Assembly (NCBI GenBank): GCA_027574665.1
Contig: CM050654.1
Location: 42,413,722 to 42,477,721, forward strand
Source: Rhynochetos jubatus
Lineage: Eukaryota > Chordata > Aves > Eurypygiformes > Rhynochetidae
Reading direction: 5' to 3'
DNA: 64,000 nucleotides
Shown here in pieces: positions 1-11,812 of the stretch. The first letter of the stretch is position 1. The number at the start of each line of letters is the position of its first letter. The notes below the pieces were generated by a model. It had not been told where the DNA came from and searched no databases. It saw only the letters and a program-made list of their open reading frames with translations. Position numbers and translations under genes: made by a program.

Positions 1-1032
1 ATAGCATGATGCTCCTACTATATCTCTTTCAGTGACTAATACAATAAATTTCCCCTTTTGATGTTCCCTGACATTTGAGCAAATTAAATGGAGCATTAAA
101 TATGATCCTCTTTGGGACAAAAGTGGGCAGAATCATTTGTGACTACTTTATTAACTGCTGGGAGAATACCGGCAGCACCTTCAAAAATGTTGTTCGGCAT
201 ACAATATTTATTATTATTTAAATTTTTCAGAGCAGTGCTATATTACTATGGATCAAATGGTTTTAGTTTTGAGAAATGGAAATATTTCCATATTTACTTT
301 TATTTTGAACATGATACCAGCTGAGGAACCCGAGTCCATCTTTGCTACGTGCATGATGGGAAATCTTTATAAAGTGTGCTTTACCCTTAAAATGGACTAC
401 ATCCTTTAAAAAAGTTCACATAGAAATAATTTCACTATGGAATAGTTAAACCGGTATTTTCAAAATGTCATTGAATAAGAATTATTTTTTTTATTCCGAA
501 AAAGCGACACCAATTTACATTCTTTGGCAAAAGGAGAAGCTGTCAATTAAATACTATGGCTTGGAAAACTCCATGGGGGGAACTTGCCAGAGCGGGGCTC
601 CCTGACCCCCGGCCAGATCCCGTGCACAGGGATCCTGGTGCATTTCCAGCGTTGAGTCTCAATGTGTTTTATATCAGCTGTTTCCGGCGTTTGCATCTGA
701 ATTTCCAAATCACATAAAATTACATCAACAAATCACCCCACTTAGACATTCCCTTTACCACCCTCTTACAGGGGAGGGATTTCAGGAGGAAGGATGGTAA
801 GAAGTAAATTACCGAGCGCCCGCCGCGGGTCAGCGCGGCACGAGTACAACTGGTCTATTTCTGTCGATCAGCCGTTTATCAATTTTTGCACAACACATCC
901 ACTCAGCACCTCGATGCGCCTAGATTATGTCCTGATACGAGATTAATGCTACACCGCTTTCTTCTACTGCCACCCAAATTGAAAGTAAAATTCCCATCAT
1001 CTCCCACAGAAGCACAAGCCCTTTCATAACCG
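1..1032. other. Non-coding flank 3' of the last exon candidate
   Basis: AT-rich unique DNA with one short GC patch (585-640). No repeat, RNA gene or supported exon seen. If the 1163-1033 exon is terminal, part of this would be 3' UTR. Confidence 0.5.
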
Positions 1033-1163
1033 CTAAGTGCTTCTGCCAGGCAAACATTGAAGTTTCAGATTAAGAAGATAAGAACCAATTGACATAAAAT
1101 AAGAACTGTCCTGAATTTTATTCCCAGGCTCAGAATGAACCCAGGCACCAACTTTGACTGAAT
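1033..1163 (-). CDS. Candidate 3'-terminal coding exon ending in TAG
   Basis: An excellent acceptor (GTAATTTCTCTTTATACCCCAG) is followed by two carried bases and a frame reading SVKVGAWVHSEPGNKI, QDSSYFMSIGSYLLNL and KLQCLPGRST, then TAG at 1035-1033. No good donor is seen before the stop, which suits a last coding exon, with the 3' UTR running toward position 1. A composition with Ser, Tyr, Leu and a few charged residues is coding-like. It needs a preceding exon ending in phase 1, which I have not located with certainty, so it may belong to the same gene or to another minus-strand transcript. Confidence 0.4.
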
Positions 1164-2910
1164 CTGGGGTATAAAGAGAAATTACAGCTGACCTCCTCCC
1201 AGACAAACTGCCTCCCTTGGAGAAGCAATACAGGTGTGTTAGCACAGCGCTCCGCTTGAGCTAATTAGCCCTGCAAAGAAACTAATTAACCCCAGATGAG
1301 CATTGTCTTAATGCAACGATGTTATTTTCAATGTCTAAGAGGTACAGAATTAGAGCCAGAACTATCTACCTCTATGGAGGTAGATTTTTGCCCGTAAAAA
1401 GCTCTGGTGGGACAGGGCTGGGCATCCCCTGTGGGGGGCACAGGGCACTGGTGGCACCTCTGCCATGGCACTGCAGGGCTAAGGATCACCCAGCTGCAGC
1501 AAAAGGGCTACAGCATGCATATTTATCAGGTCCTGGGGGCAAACACCTGCAGGTTTCAATTTGCCATTCCCTGCCAGTGTGCAGGACGGCTTCCTCCAGC
1601 AGCCTGCCCTCCTCCCAGGAGCTCAGCCTCTGCACCCAGACCTCTCCCCATGCACTTAGGACCTCCCTCACCCCAGGACAGCTTTCCCCTGGGCCACTGA
1701 CTTTGTGGACCACCCAGCTGTATCTCTGGGCAAAGACGTCTCAGCAACCTCACGTTTCTTCCTCTGCATCCTTCCTGCAACCCTGGATCCTCTTCCAGTA
1801 CTCCAACAATTTTGCCCCAAACTTATTTCTCCTGCCTCCTAACGTTCTTTACCTGGTAGCCTCCTCTTCATCCTCTGCTTCATCCACTTAACTCGGCATC
1901 CGAGTTCTTAAATCTCACCTTTCCAGTGGCCTCCTGCTCCCCGTCCCTTTTTCCCTTTGCCCCCCTACCTTATTTCTCTCGGTCGTCACAAAAGCATCAG
2001 CAACAGCCTTAATACACGAATAGGCAGTCGCAGTCAGCTGTGATATGTCTACTTTGAAAGTGGGGAAATAGAATAAAATCAGTGAAGTGGATGAAGAACC
2101 AAGGCTGCTGCCCCAGGAGCCGGGGAGAAGGCCGAGCGCAGGACGAGGCTGGGGAAAGCATCCACTTCCTGGGCTCTCCCTCTCTCCCCAGCCAGTGATT
2201 CATTTTTAGTTTGTGTTGGAACTGGAGCTTCCTACGCTCAAGTTTCACCAACTCTTCCTAATAGTGCTGCTCTCTGCTGTCTCAGCTGTGATTAAAATTG
2301 TCTGGATGGAAGTCAAATGATGCGTCAGTGGCTAGTGACAGGATCTTAAAGCTGGTCTTCAAGTTAATTTAGCAGTAGAACCCTACCAGGAGGTGGGAAT
2401 GGGAAGACGTGATGCTACGGTGTCTAGTTCCCAGAGGAAGGACCCACACAGGGTCAGCACCAAACCCATGATGCCAAATAGCATCTCTGCTGCGTTCAGC
2501 GGGAGCTGGACCGCGTCCTCACCGTCAGCGGGGCACGGCCCCTGTGGAGGGGTGAGCACTCAGTGATTGGTTTTATGTGAAAAAGATGATGACCACCAAT
2601 AGAGAACGCTGCATGTACGATTTTCATACCGTTTTCTAGTTTTTCAATTCCTAGCCTGTATGTGTAAGAATAAATAATAGTAGCTGATACCTATTAAAGA
2701 CCTAATCTTTTTTCTTAACCACATACCAGCAGCAGATCGAACAAAGAGACTACCAACAGGTCTGATTTATTGAGTGCAAACCGGAGCTTCTGAACACAGA
2801 TGAACAGCGCATTCCCTATCATCCCAGTCACCAGTTAAAGCGCCTGGGCGCGGGTACAGTTGTCAGCACTGGCATTCGTGTGTGCTGCTGGTGCAATCAC
2901 CCCATTTTAC

Positions 2911-2982
2911 CTTCAGGTGAAACATCACTGCACAAAATCCACTTGTCTTCCCCCCTTTTCTCTTGACCAGTTTAATTCTCAA
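2911..2982 (-). CDS. Weak candidate exon (24 codons, phase 0-0)
   Basis: The acceptor GTTGTTCTTAGCCAG and the donor AAG|GTAAAA enclose 24 codons reading LRIKLVKRKGGKTSG then FCAVMFHLK. Other frames stop early. The pyrimidine tract is short and the peptide highly basic, so chance is quite possible. It lies on the same strand and downstream of the proposed gene and is phase-compatible with a phase-0 exit. Confidence 0.22.
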
Positions 2983-3988
2983 CTGGCTAAGAACAACTCA
3001 GTCCAGCCGTTGGTGTAACTACTAATAACGCAGGACAGAATGGAAACCGTGGTTTGGAATTCAGCAGTGCTGAGATCCAAGAGAGGATAAAGCACACCTG
3101 AAGGGCTGTTACTACAGAGCATCTCTCTGTTCCTCTCTCTGCCCCAACACCCCACGGTATTACACCGGAACACTGACCCTGGGCATTCGCATGGTGCTTG
3201 GCTATGCCAGTGGGTCACACAAGTTCCAGCAATGCTGACGGGTTTCAAGTTGGTTTATACTGCAGTTGGTATTTCAGCTACTAAAGTGTTTACACCTCCT
3301 GAAGCTTACTCTTATTTTCCTGTTAAAAAAAAAAAAAACCAAACCCAACCCTCCCACATTCTGCTGCAAAATTAATTAGTCCATGAAAATCCAGAGTGAC
3401 AGCAGCATTCCCTCCTCCTCCCAAAATGTTGCTCTGAAGTGCAAAAAAAGTCTATTTTACATCAAGCCAGTAGCCTGAATGCAGACCCCAAAATTGCCGG
3501 TTCCCCCCTTCCAAGGTGGCTTCAACCCGTGAGCCCAGGCAGCCGGGGGAGCAAGCCCTGAGAGGGACGAGCAGCGGTGTAGGACAACGCACGTGCACCA
3601 GGTGCGGAGCCCAAGGATTCACGCCACGTCATAAACCAGTTCTTCTACGCACTCCTCACTGATGAAACTTTACCTCAAGAAACAGCAGTAATAAATGATT
3701 TCCCAAGTTTTTCCCCCCCCTCAGTATTTTTCTCAATAAGTAATAAACGTCCCCAGTTCATGGGAATTAGGTACACAGGTCCCATCAGTTTTTAAGTACA
3801 GCAAAGTTACTTTTCAGAGCCTTTCTTTTGCTGCTTCTTTTTCCTTCATAATTTCATATAAAATAAAATATTCAGATGCCAACATTGAGATAACAGAAAC
3901 ACCTTAAGACCTCTACTCTCGCCTGTTGTGGTTTCTTCCCAAGGACAGTGTTTTCCCAGCAAGCAGCCCCCCTGCTATTCCTGAATTC

Positions 3989-4023
3989 CAAATAGGACAA
4001 CAAATTCCATGTTGTCCTATTTG
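3989..4023. repeat. Perfect 13-bp inverted repeat with 9-nt loop
   Basis: Left arm caaataggacaac (3989-4001), loop aaattccat, right arm gttgtcctatttg (4011-4023). The arms are exact reverse complements. It could form a hairpin in RNA or be the ends of a decayed small inverted-repeat element; no target-site duplication is obvious. Confidence 0.9.
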
Positions 4024-7000
4024 CCTGGCTTTGGGGGATGCTAAGGCAGGAGAAGAGGGACCTCATCTTCCAGCAGACAACAGAGAGACAGCCCTTCCTC
4101 AGCACCTGAAATACCAATGCCCTGAGCTGAGGGGTACCAGGGATGCTCTGACCCAGCCCTTGCCCTGGGTAAGGGGGAAAACCAGCCATAGCCAGCACTT
4201 TGAATAAAAATGAAAAATACTTGGCCATGCCTAAGCACTTTTTATCTTTTCGGTTTTAGTATTTCAGCATTGGGGAAAAAAATAATGCATCATGAGCCAG
4301 AACCCATTTCTGCCTCCTGGAACAGGATGGGGTGAAGGACTTGAGGATCTTCCCAATATCACAAGAGTCACTGAAATTAGCTTTCTGCAATAAGCCAAGT
4401 CATGTCACCAGGCTCCTTTTAGACGATCTAAAGATTAAAGGCTCTATTCCTGGAGGGTTCCTGTGGCATTTACTCAGGGATTTTTATCAAGCTTTATGTG
4501 ATGGGCTACCTAACACACCTCTTCCAACCTTAACAGCTAACAGGAATTTGGTATCTCTCAACATGGATTTCTTGCCGTACTGGAGAATATTTGGCAAACA
4601 TCTTGAGACTGTAACCAGTCAAAGACAGGCGTTAAAATGAAAGAAAGGGAGAAAAGTGGCCAAGGATTCAGAGCAAACATTTAGATTTGAAAGCAAAGTA
4701 CATGTGTATACAAAGCAAGTATGTATATTAAATCCATGGGTTTACCCGTGGTGGCATAATTTCCCATGCCAGAATAACAGTCAGTGTGGGTTGTTTCACC
4801 GTGGCCCAGGCGATGCCCTGGGCAGCCGGACCCTGGCCCAGAGGCACCAGTACCAGAGTTGCTGCAGCAACCGCAACCTGCCGCCCTAGGCTTCACAGAA
4901 CGATGGGATACGCTACAGCACCCGCACGCGGCAAGCGGGGCGTCCGCTGAAAGAGTCACGATGTGTTGTTAATGGCTCGTTTGCCAGCACATCACTGATC
5001 AGGGAGAAAGGTGGTTTTAATCTTCATTCCACATAGCACCAGTGGGAGCTCCCACAGGTGAGCAAGCAACGTGGGCAACCCAGGGCGTGACAGCATCCAG
5101 TATCACAGGAGAGCAAGGGCAGGCAGTATCCTAGCAATATCTGCCCCTGGTTATGCTGGCTTCTGGATGCAACGGAAATGCACAGGGCTACAGGAAGTCC
5201 TGTGGGTCCCCTCCAAGCCCCACACCGAGCAGGGTGCCAGAGCCAGCCAGGGCAGAGCCCCTTCCCTCGCCCACAAGCCAGAGCCATCAGCCTGGCCACC
5301 CTTTAATCCTGCACTGTGCATTTCCTAAGCTCCCATTATGAAACGGTACAATTACGGCAGGTCATGAACATCAAATGCCACTAGCACTTCCAGCTGTGCC
5401 TCCGCAATAGCCTCCCAACAGAAGTACTGCAACACGGTAATAATAATATCCCAGCTGTAGCCACAATCACTGAAATCACTGACAGTGTCAATAATGTATA
5501 AAACCCCACGGAAACTCAACTGCACTCGCCAAAAGGCATTCATCAATTACACCGCATTTTATCTACCATTCAGAATGGACTGGGTTTATTGTTGGACTTT
5601 TAAATAAATGGGTAAGGCAAATAGGCCCCGGCTGAATTGCTCTATCTCCAGTAAAAGGTATTATATAAAGTTTTACCTTAATACTTCAAACACGCTCAGG
5701 AACCGCAGCAAACAGGCGGAGGGTGTAGCAGCAAGGAGTTGCACTCATGTGATTGAACCCAGCCAACTCTAAGATTTCAGAGAGGGAACAGATTCTGCTG
5801 ATGGTGAAGTCCTGGGAGGGGGAGCATGTGTATGCCAAGCACCAGCCAAGTACCCAAAAGGATGGGGAAGGGCGAGGGGAAAAATCAGGGCTAATCAGAG
5901 GGAATTCAAGGGCAGGTGATCCCAGTTAGGGTGGAAAAACAGAGAACCCTCCCCATGCTTGCCCCACCTGTGATGGAGAACCGTTGGGGGGACCCTCAGC
6001 CCAAAAGGAAAAAGGCAGGAGAGGGGAAAGACGGCAGGAAGAATTATGATGGGTGCAAAGGGTTACAGGAGAGTTTCTGGCAGAGGACGAGTTTTATGGA
6101 GAGGGGAAAAATGCAGGAAAAAGCATGGGAGAGAGCAGGGGAAGAGCTCTGCCAGATCAAAGAGAACCACCAGCCCTTGGAGACCCGTGTGAGGTTTTAT
6201 TTAAGTCTGTACTAAAAAGAAAAAAAATCAATTAAATTAACAAAATGGTTTACATTAGAATTCATCAAGAAAATGCCCTTCAAAGGAAAAAAAAAGCTTT
6301 AACGGGTGTGATATTTTCATAAATATTGACACCGTATCCGCCACATCCTCGCGACTCTGGTGACCGCGGTGAGAAACTGTTTTCCCTGCTCTGCTCCAGC
6401 ACTTAGCAGGAGCTTGCCCCCAGCCCGTAGGAAATGCTGCCTCTGATTCATCTGGAGACCCTCGGTAAATGAAAGGGAATATTATACAGGCTGGCAGCCT
6501 GCACAGGCTTCTCCTCAGACTCAACTTTCCAGATGTGTGCAGCTCTCTGTCATGGCACAATCACAGGCTGAACGTGGCTCGCCTCCCCCCTGGCTCCTTC
6601 CCTCCCCATGCACAGACCTAAGGAAGCTGGTCCAAATAATTGTCTCCTTTTTTTTTTTTTAACCTCCACAGAGGAAATGGAATCCCTATCTGTCATCCTC
6701 TAAACCAAATATTCATTATTGCTGTACAGGTTTCCACTGCTTTTTGTCTCAGCAATTGTCACTTCCAACGCAGACTTAAACTGAGGGATAGTTTCCCCAA
6801 ACGCATGTCCTTACAACACTCTGGATTACGACTGGAAAGACGGGGAGAGAGGAAAAAAATCCCGTTGTTATCAGCGACGGCCCTTTCACTGCTTTTTTTA
6901 TTCATGCAAGTGCTAAACGAGACTGTGTATTACCGACCACTCACATCAGCCGCCTTAAGCTGCCCGGACAGGTGCACGGGGGAGCAGTGGATTAAAAGCA

Positions 7001-7258
7001 GACGAGATTGTGGGTTTAACGTGCAGTACCAGTTATGTCCACGTACGCCAAAAATAAAGGAGTTGAAACTAAAAATATCTACGAAAGGGTGTTTCCTCAC
7101 ATTTCAGGTTGGTATTTCATAGCAGAAATGTGAAAAAAAAATAGATTTTTGGGGTTTTTTTTAATGACTTGAAAGCAACTTGCCTATTTAAAAATCTGTC
7201 TGAATAAGGAACAACACAACCTGACTAAAACCTTGATTATACACATTGCACTAATCAC

Positions 7259-7311
7259 CTCTCCCTCAGCGTACAAGCACCGCGTACCCAACGCCGTATT
7301 GACAGGCCCAT
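7259..7311 (-). CDS. Candidate coding exon (53 nt) with two open frames
   Basis: A strong acceptor (GCCTCCTCTTGAGTTCAG) and a fair donor (GAG|GTGATT) bracket 53 bases. Entered in phase 1 it reads GPVNTALGTRCLYAEGE, the more coding-like option, and exits in phase 0. Entered in phase 0, as the preceding candidate would require, it reads MGLSIRRWVRGACTLRE and exits in phase 2. The third frame has a stop. Splice signals are better than average, so an exon is likely, but its frame and membership in the gene are unresolved. Confidence 0.4.
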
Positions 7312-7803
7312 CTGAACTCAAGAGGAGGCGTGGCTGGGTCAGGAAAGGAATGGCCGGGCACGTGCCAGCCTCCGCTGATTTGGCATTTTTTTCCCCGTGA
7401 GCCCAACACAATGAGTAGGAGCAGCTCAGACGAAAAGGCTGAGAAACAGCGGCAAATTGTTTTCCATGGCCACGTGCCGCGATATCCACAAACGTGGGCT
7501 GATGAAACCCACGCGGAAGGAAACCTTCTTCGGGAATTAACGCAGATGCTGGAAAGCGGCAACTTCCTTCGAACACCTTAAATAAATCTTCTTTTATTCT
7601 TTCCTTCTCTCCTGACCTGGATCTGGCTGTCGGTGCACATGAAAGAAATTACGAAAGCTTCTCAGTCACTGCTACTCTGGTTCCTTTTGCACTACAGCAT
7701 TTGTCATTGCCAAAACAGCAGAGTTTAATTAAGTGTTGTGAGCAGCCTAGTGAGAAAGACACTTTAAATTAAACCTCTGTACATGCAGCTATTGGTTCTT
7801 TAC

Positions 7804-7844
7804 CTCCTGAACAATCAGCGGGGTGTTCGGCATAAATTCCTCCT
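7804..7844 (-). CDS. Candidate coding exon (41 nt, phase 1-0)
   Basis: The acceptor GCTGCCTTTCCCTCGAG and the donor GAG|GTAAAG enclose two bases and 13 codons reading EEFMPNTPLIVQE. Entry phase fits the preceding acidic exon and prolongs its Glu-rich end. The frame is also open upstream through about 35 codons, so a longer exon with a different acceptor is possible. The peptide is plausible but short. Confidence 0.45.
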
Positions 7845-10800
7845 CTCGAGGGAAAGGCAGCTGTACGCACCTCCAGCAATTCATAAATGATCCTGCTTTC
7901 CCAGAACCATATCTTATTAAAGCGCATTTAATTATTTCTTAGTTTTAAACACCGGTAGATGAAGGCGATAATTAATGTGCCTACCACTAAACATTTTATT
8001 TACTCTTGATATATTAATGGTATTATCGAGAAAATATGCTACAGTTTCAGGTTTCACAAAATTACATGGCAAATTATCTTTTGATGCATCAAGCAATCGT
8101 TAATATAATGGAATAAATTATTTTAACACCTCAGTAGCAACGAATGGGTACAAGTGCGTAAGCATTTTAATTCTTTCAAAATGTTTTCACAATTACAGAT
8201 TGCAGACGACACTTAAATCAACGATGCAGGAGTTAAGATGGAAAAAAACCCAAACCACCAACCTTCAAAGGCATTGACTTGTGGGGGTTTTCTACAGGAG
8301 AGAAATATTTCAGTTTAACTGGTTTAACTTGAGGAAGCACCCTACTGCATAATGATGCTACTAAAAATAATAATTGTTGGTAGCAGGTAAGGAATATTCC
8401 AGCGGCATTTAGGCATTTTTCCTGCCAACTGCAAAGAGGCATTTATCTCATGAAAATTCAGGCTGTGGTTGATACGTGTATGTACGACCGTACGCACAAC
8501 TGCGTACACGGGACCGCCTTCTTCACCGACACAGTACATACAAAACTGTGCACCGGTAACCCACGTGAGCCCTCGGTATCAGGGAAGGAGGCATGGAAGA
8601 GGCACCGGGAGGCAATCCCTCTGGGTGCACCATGTCTGCACCCTCCCCTGAACGGAGCAGCGGGCCCAGCCGCGCCGAGCCCCGCCAGGCAGAGCTGGCC
8701 ACGAGCCTCAGTCCCTTTGTGCTCAAGCCTGGCCTTTAAAGAAAGAAAAACTGGTGCCTTTTTTTTATTCTGTGCTATTTTCTAAGATATTTTTATCAAC
8801 CCCTATGATGTTTTCTTCTGGAACAGATCTCCATTTTAAGACCAAAAAATACCTTTTTCTTAACAAAAATGATGAACCAATATTTTTTTCCTAACAAAAA
8901 TATTTTGGAAATCATTCCAGTATATAAATCAGTGGCGGTTTTGTTACAATATTTAACAGAAATCTCGAAGTTGAAAACATTAAAATAAACATGTTGGCAT
9001 TTCTGAGCACCCCTAGCACAGGCACAATTTAACGTTGTGACTGGGGAAGAGGTCCAAACCTCAATATTCGTCCTTTGGGCCGGCAGAACAGGTGACTCCA
9101 GCCAGTGTGAGCCGAGACTGGGCTGGCGACACGCTGCAAACCTCTGCTCCTCGCCAGCGGGCAGCGAGCTGTGCCTGGCAGGGGGAGCCCCGCCGGCTGT
9201 GGTACTGGCATCTCAGAAATCACGGTTCCACACCGTTCAGTACGGGTGTCTGGTAGAGCGCGTGTAGGAGGCTCAGGAAAGCCGTTCACAGTGCTCGCAC
9301 CCAAGTTGTCTTCCAGGAGACGGGACACTTGAGCTAAATTGCCAGTCAGAGCCTTGACTCCTGAGTTATTTCAGGATGTCCAGGGCCTGAGGATGAACAC
9401 GGGGTGTTTTTCAGCTGTAAACAAATCCATAACAATTTGTGTACACATACATTTTCTGGATATTCCTAGTAAACAGTGTTTTCCAAATACAAAAGGTGTC
9501 TGGAGGCAATGGTTGCAGGCAGGCGAAACATCAACACCATTAACAGACTCTACTCGTTTTAAAGCCTGCCTGGAACCCAGGGATGGGAAATGCTCTATTT
9601 ATTCAGGTACATGAGGTATGAATAATTGCTTTCTTCTGTTGAGGCAAATACAGGCTCATCAGGCCAAGCTGGTCCCAACGAACTCCTGTGCCCAGCGGGC
9701 CACGTCTCGAGGAGAGCATCTTCCCCAAAACCTCCACTTTGGCACTACAGGCTGGTTGTGGTTCCTTCTCTCTTTCATTTGTCACTTTGCCAAGGGAGCT
9801 GCCTGGCACCTCCTTTGCATCGTTTCCCAGCGTGCAGGGTACAAAGACCAATATTTTTTAAGTGTTGTGTTGATCCTGCGTACCGAGGATGCTTCCACAA
9901 AGCCATCTGCTGGGAGAACCAGCGCCGACCGACACAGACAGGGCAGGTTTTCGCTGGGAACCCCGTGGCCGTGCCAAGGGGCAGTGCTGACTCCTGACAC
10001 ACCATCTCCATGGCTGCTCATGGCGAGAGGCACTGCCAGTTTCGGTCCCCTGGAGAAGTAGGGAATTTGCTGTGCCGTGTTCGTACGGTGCCAGACATTG
10101 TGAAGCGAACCCGTGATCAAGCGACCCGGGCATTACGGTACAGAAGAAGAACGTATACCCCTGTATGTGCTTGCACTGCAGCTTCAGCCCTTGCTTGATG
10201 TGTACGAAGGGCGTCTTCATTGCTGTGTTTTGTGGCTTCCCAGTGAAATTCTGCAAATTTGCTAATCTGCTCGTTTTAACAGGAAACATGCTGGCGACCC
10301 ATCCTCCTCCTCGCTAAAGCCTTGGCCTGGGGAGAGTTGCAGAGTTTAGATTTTCAACCGGAGCCTCCATTAGGTGATGCTGGATGTCCCAACACCGACA
10401 CCCACGCAGAGGCTGGGCTGGAGAGGTCCAAGCAGCAGGACCTTTCCCCAGGTGATGTGCTGGGAGGGGACCCCAGCAGCACCCTGCTTCCGAAACCTTC
10501 CCTCCCCAACACCTCTCTGCTCCTCCTGCACCATCGCAGGAGGGGAACAAAGGATGCGTCGAGGCTCCTTCCTGGGCAGGGTCACTGTGGCAAGCCAGTT
10601 TTAGGTAAAATGACATCATGGCAATCATTCTCTCTCAGTTCAGACCATGTGTTCCTTGGTGCTGTGGGAAAACTGGAGATAGAACAATTATAAACCAAAA
10701 TAATTAGCCTTTCAGAGACGATGGCCTTCTTCGGGGTTTGGTTAGTCCAACAGATAATGGCCATTGAAAGGAAAACAGAGACTAAACTTCCTTTTAACAA

Positions 10801-11697
10801 GGAGCAGTGGGGAGCGTGGGGTGCGAAGGAAGGACACGGAGGAAGTGATGCAGGGCAGGACTCCAGCCTTGGACCCTCCAAACAAATAAATACATATGGT
10901 CTGCGGCACCAACCCAGCCACTGCTCAAGCAAAATGCTATTTTTAAAAGCACTGAAGCGTTTTCTAACCCATCCCCAGGGATTTACACTAAAAAAAAATA
11001 AAAAATAAAAAAAGGACATAAATTTACAGAGGCTTCTTTCGAAGGCTAAGAGCAAATCACAACTGGCATGGCCAGGGAGGAGAGCCCCGGCCCCTGCTCG
11101 AGAGCCGGGGTGGACTCCCACCTTCTGCCTCTCGCAGGAGCAACGGCAGTGCCTTTTATAAGGTTTTATTATTATTTGCATGGGTTTAAGGTGAAAGTAG
11201 TTAAAGTAATTGGAGAAAATAAAAGTGTTAATTTGATTTTTTGAGCACGTTCGTGAAGAGGGGGTGCTTTATACGGCTGTGCAACGGTTGACCACTTTGT
11301 TTAGGCACTTATATCTATATCTCCTCTTATTGTGGCTCTCTCAAGTGTTTGATAGACTAAGATGGAGGCATTAATTGAATTCAAGTGTAGAGACCTGAAG
11401 TATTTTTATTATTATTTTTAGTTCTCTCACCTTTTATTTCCATTAGCAAAGAAACGTAATCGCTGTGGGGATTTATGGCTAAAGGACACAAACAGAGCTG
11501 GTTACAGTTATTAAAATAAAACTACTTTACCTGAAAAAAAAAATAATCCAAAACAAAATCCCCAAAACATTTAAGCTGAAAAAAACCACAACAGAACAAA
11601 AACCTCAATATTTTTCCCAGGTTTCAGAGCCACAATAGGCTTCTACTAAGCTTTTACACTGTGTGCATCCCGCACTGTTGTACCAGACCAAATTCAC
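7845..11697. other. Presumed intron
   Basis: No recognisable repeat element; only short A- and T-rich runs (10989-11014, 11534-11543). AT-rich 7900-8220 could be regulatory. Long overlapping frames at 9.0-10.7 kb occur on both strands in GC-richer DNA and look like chance. Confidence 0.5.
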
Positions 11698-11812
11698 CTT
11701 CCACGGAGCTGTGCTCCTGTTCAGCCACTGACAGTCCAGCAGAACGGCTCTCTTCGCCCTGTTTGTTGGACAAATCCTCTAACCATTCTTTAAAAACGTC
11801 ATCCTGAGCACC
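11698..11812 (-). CDS. Probable coding exon (115 nt, phase 0-1), acidic
   Basis: From the acceptor CCAATTCCGCGCAG the frame reads GAQDDVFKEWLEDLSNKQ, GEESRSAGLSVAEQEHSSVE and one spare base before the donor AAG|GTGAAT. A second AG nine bases in (CTCAG|GAT) would remove three residues without changing phase. The peptide is acidic and helix-prone, with a DDVFKEWLEDL amphipathic segment that could bind a partner. The frame is open well beyond both ends, so boundaries rest on splice motifs. Phase agrees with the 52-nt exon before it and with the 41-nt exon after it, which together give Glu at the second junction. Confidence 0.55.

Larger units (their letters stand above)
1164..7258. other. Intronic or intergenic DNA
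   Basis: Unique sequence with short poly(A/T) runs (3327-3339, 6647-6661), the 3989-4023 stem-loop and the weak exon candidate at 2911-2982. A 64-codon minus-strand frame at 5546-5352 lacks lysine and clear splice sites and is not called. Otherwise nothing supported. Confidence 0.5.

Noticed and set aside
1319-1891. 190-codon plus-strand open frame
   Set aside because: Ser/Pro/Leu low complexity from a C/T-rich stretch; overlapping frames in other registers.
5352-5546. 64-codon minus-strand frame with SDFSDCGYSWDIIITVLQ
   Set aside because: No lysine, weak acceptor, no donor; the opposite strand also reads open over much of it.
5680-5697. 18-nt segment (VFEVL) between a strong pyrimidine tract and AAG|GTAAAA
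   Set aside because: Too short to support without transcript data.
10582-11181. 199-codon minus-strand open frame
   Set aside because: Phe/Leu-rich run from a T-rich tract; no domain or splice support.
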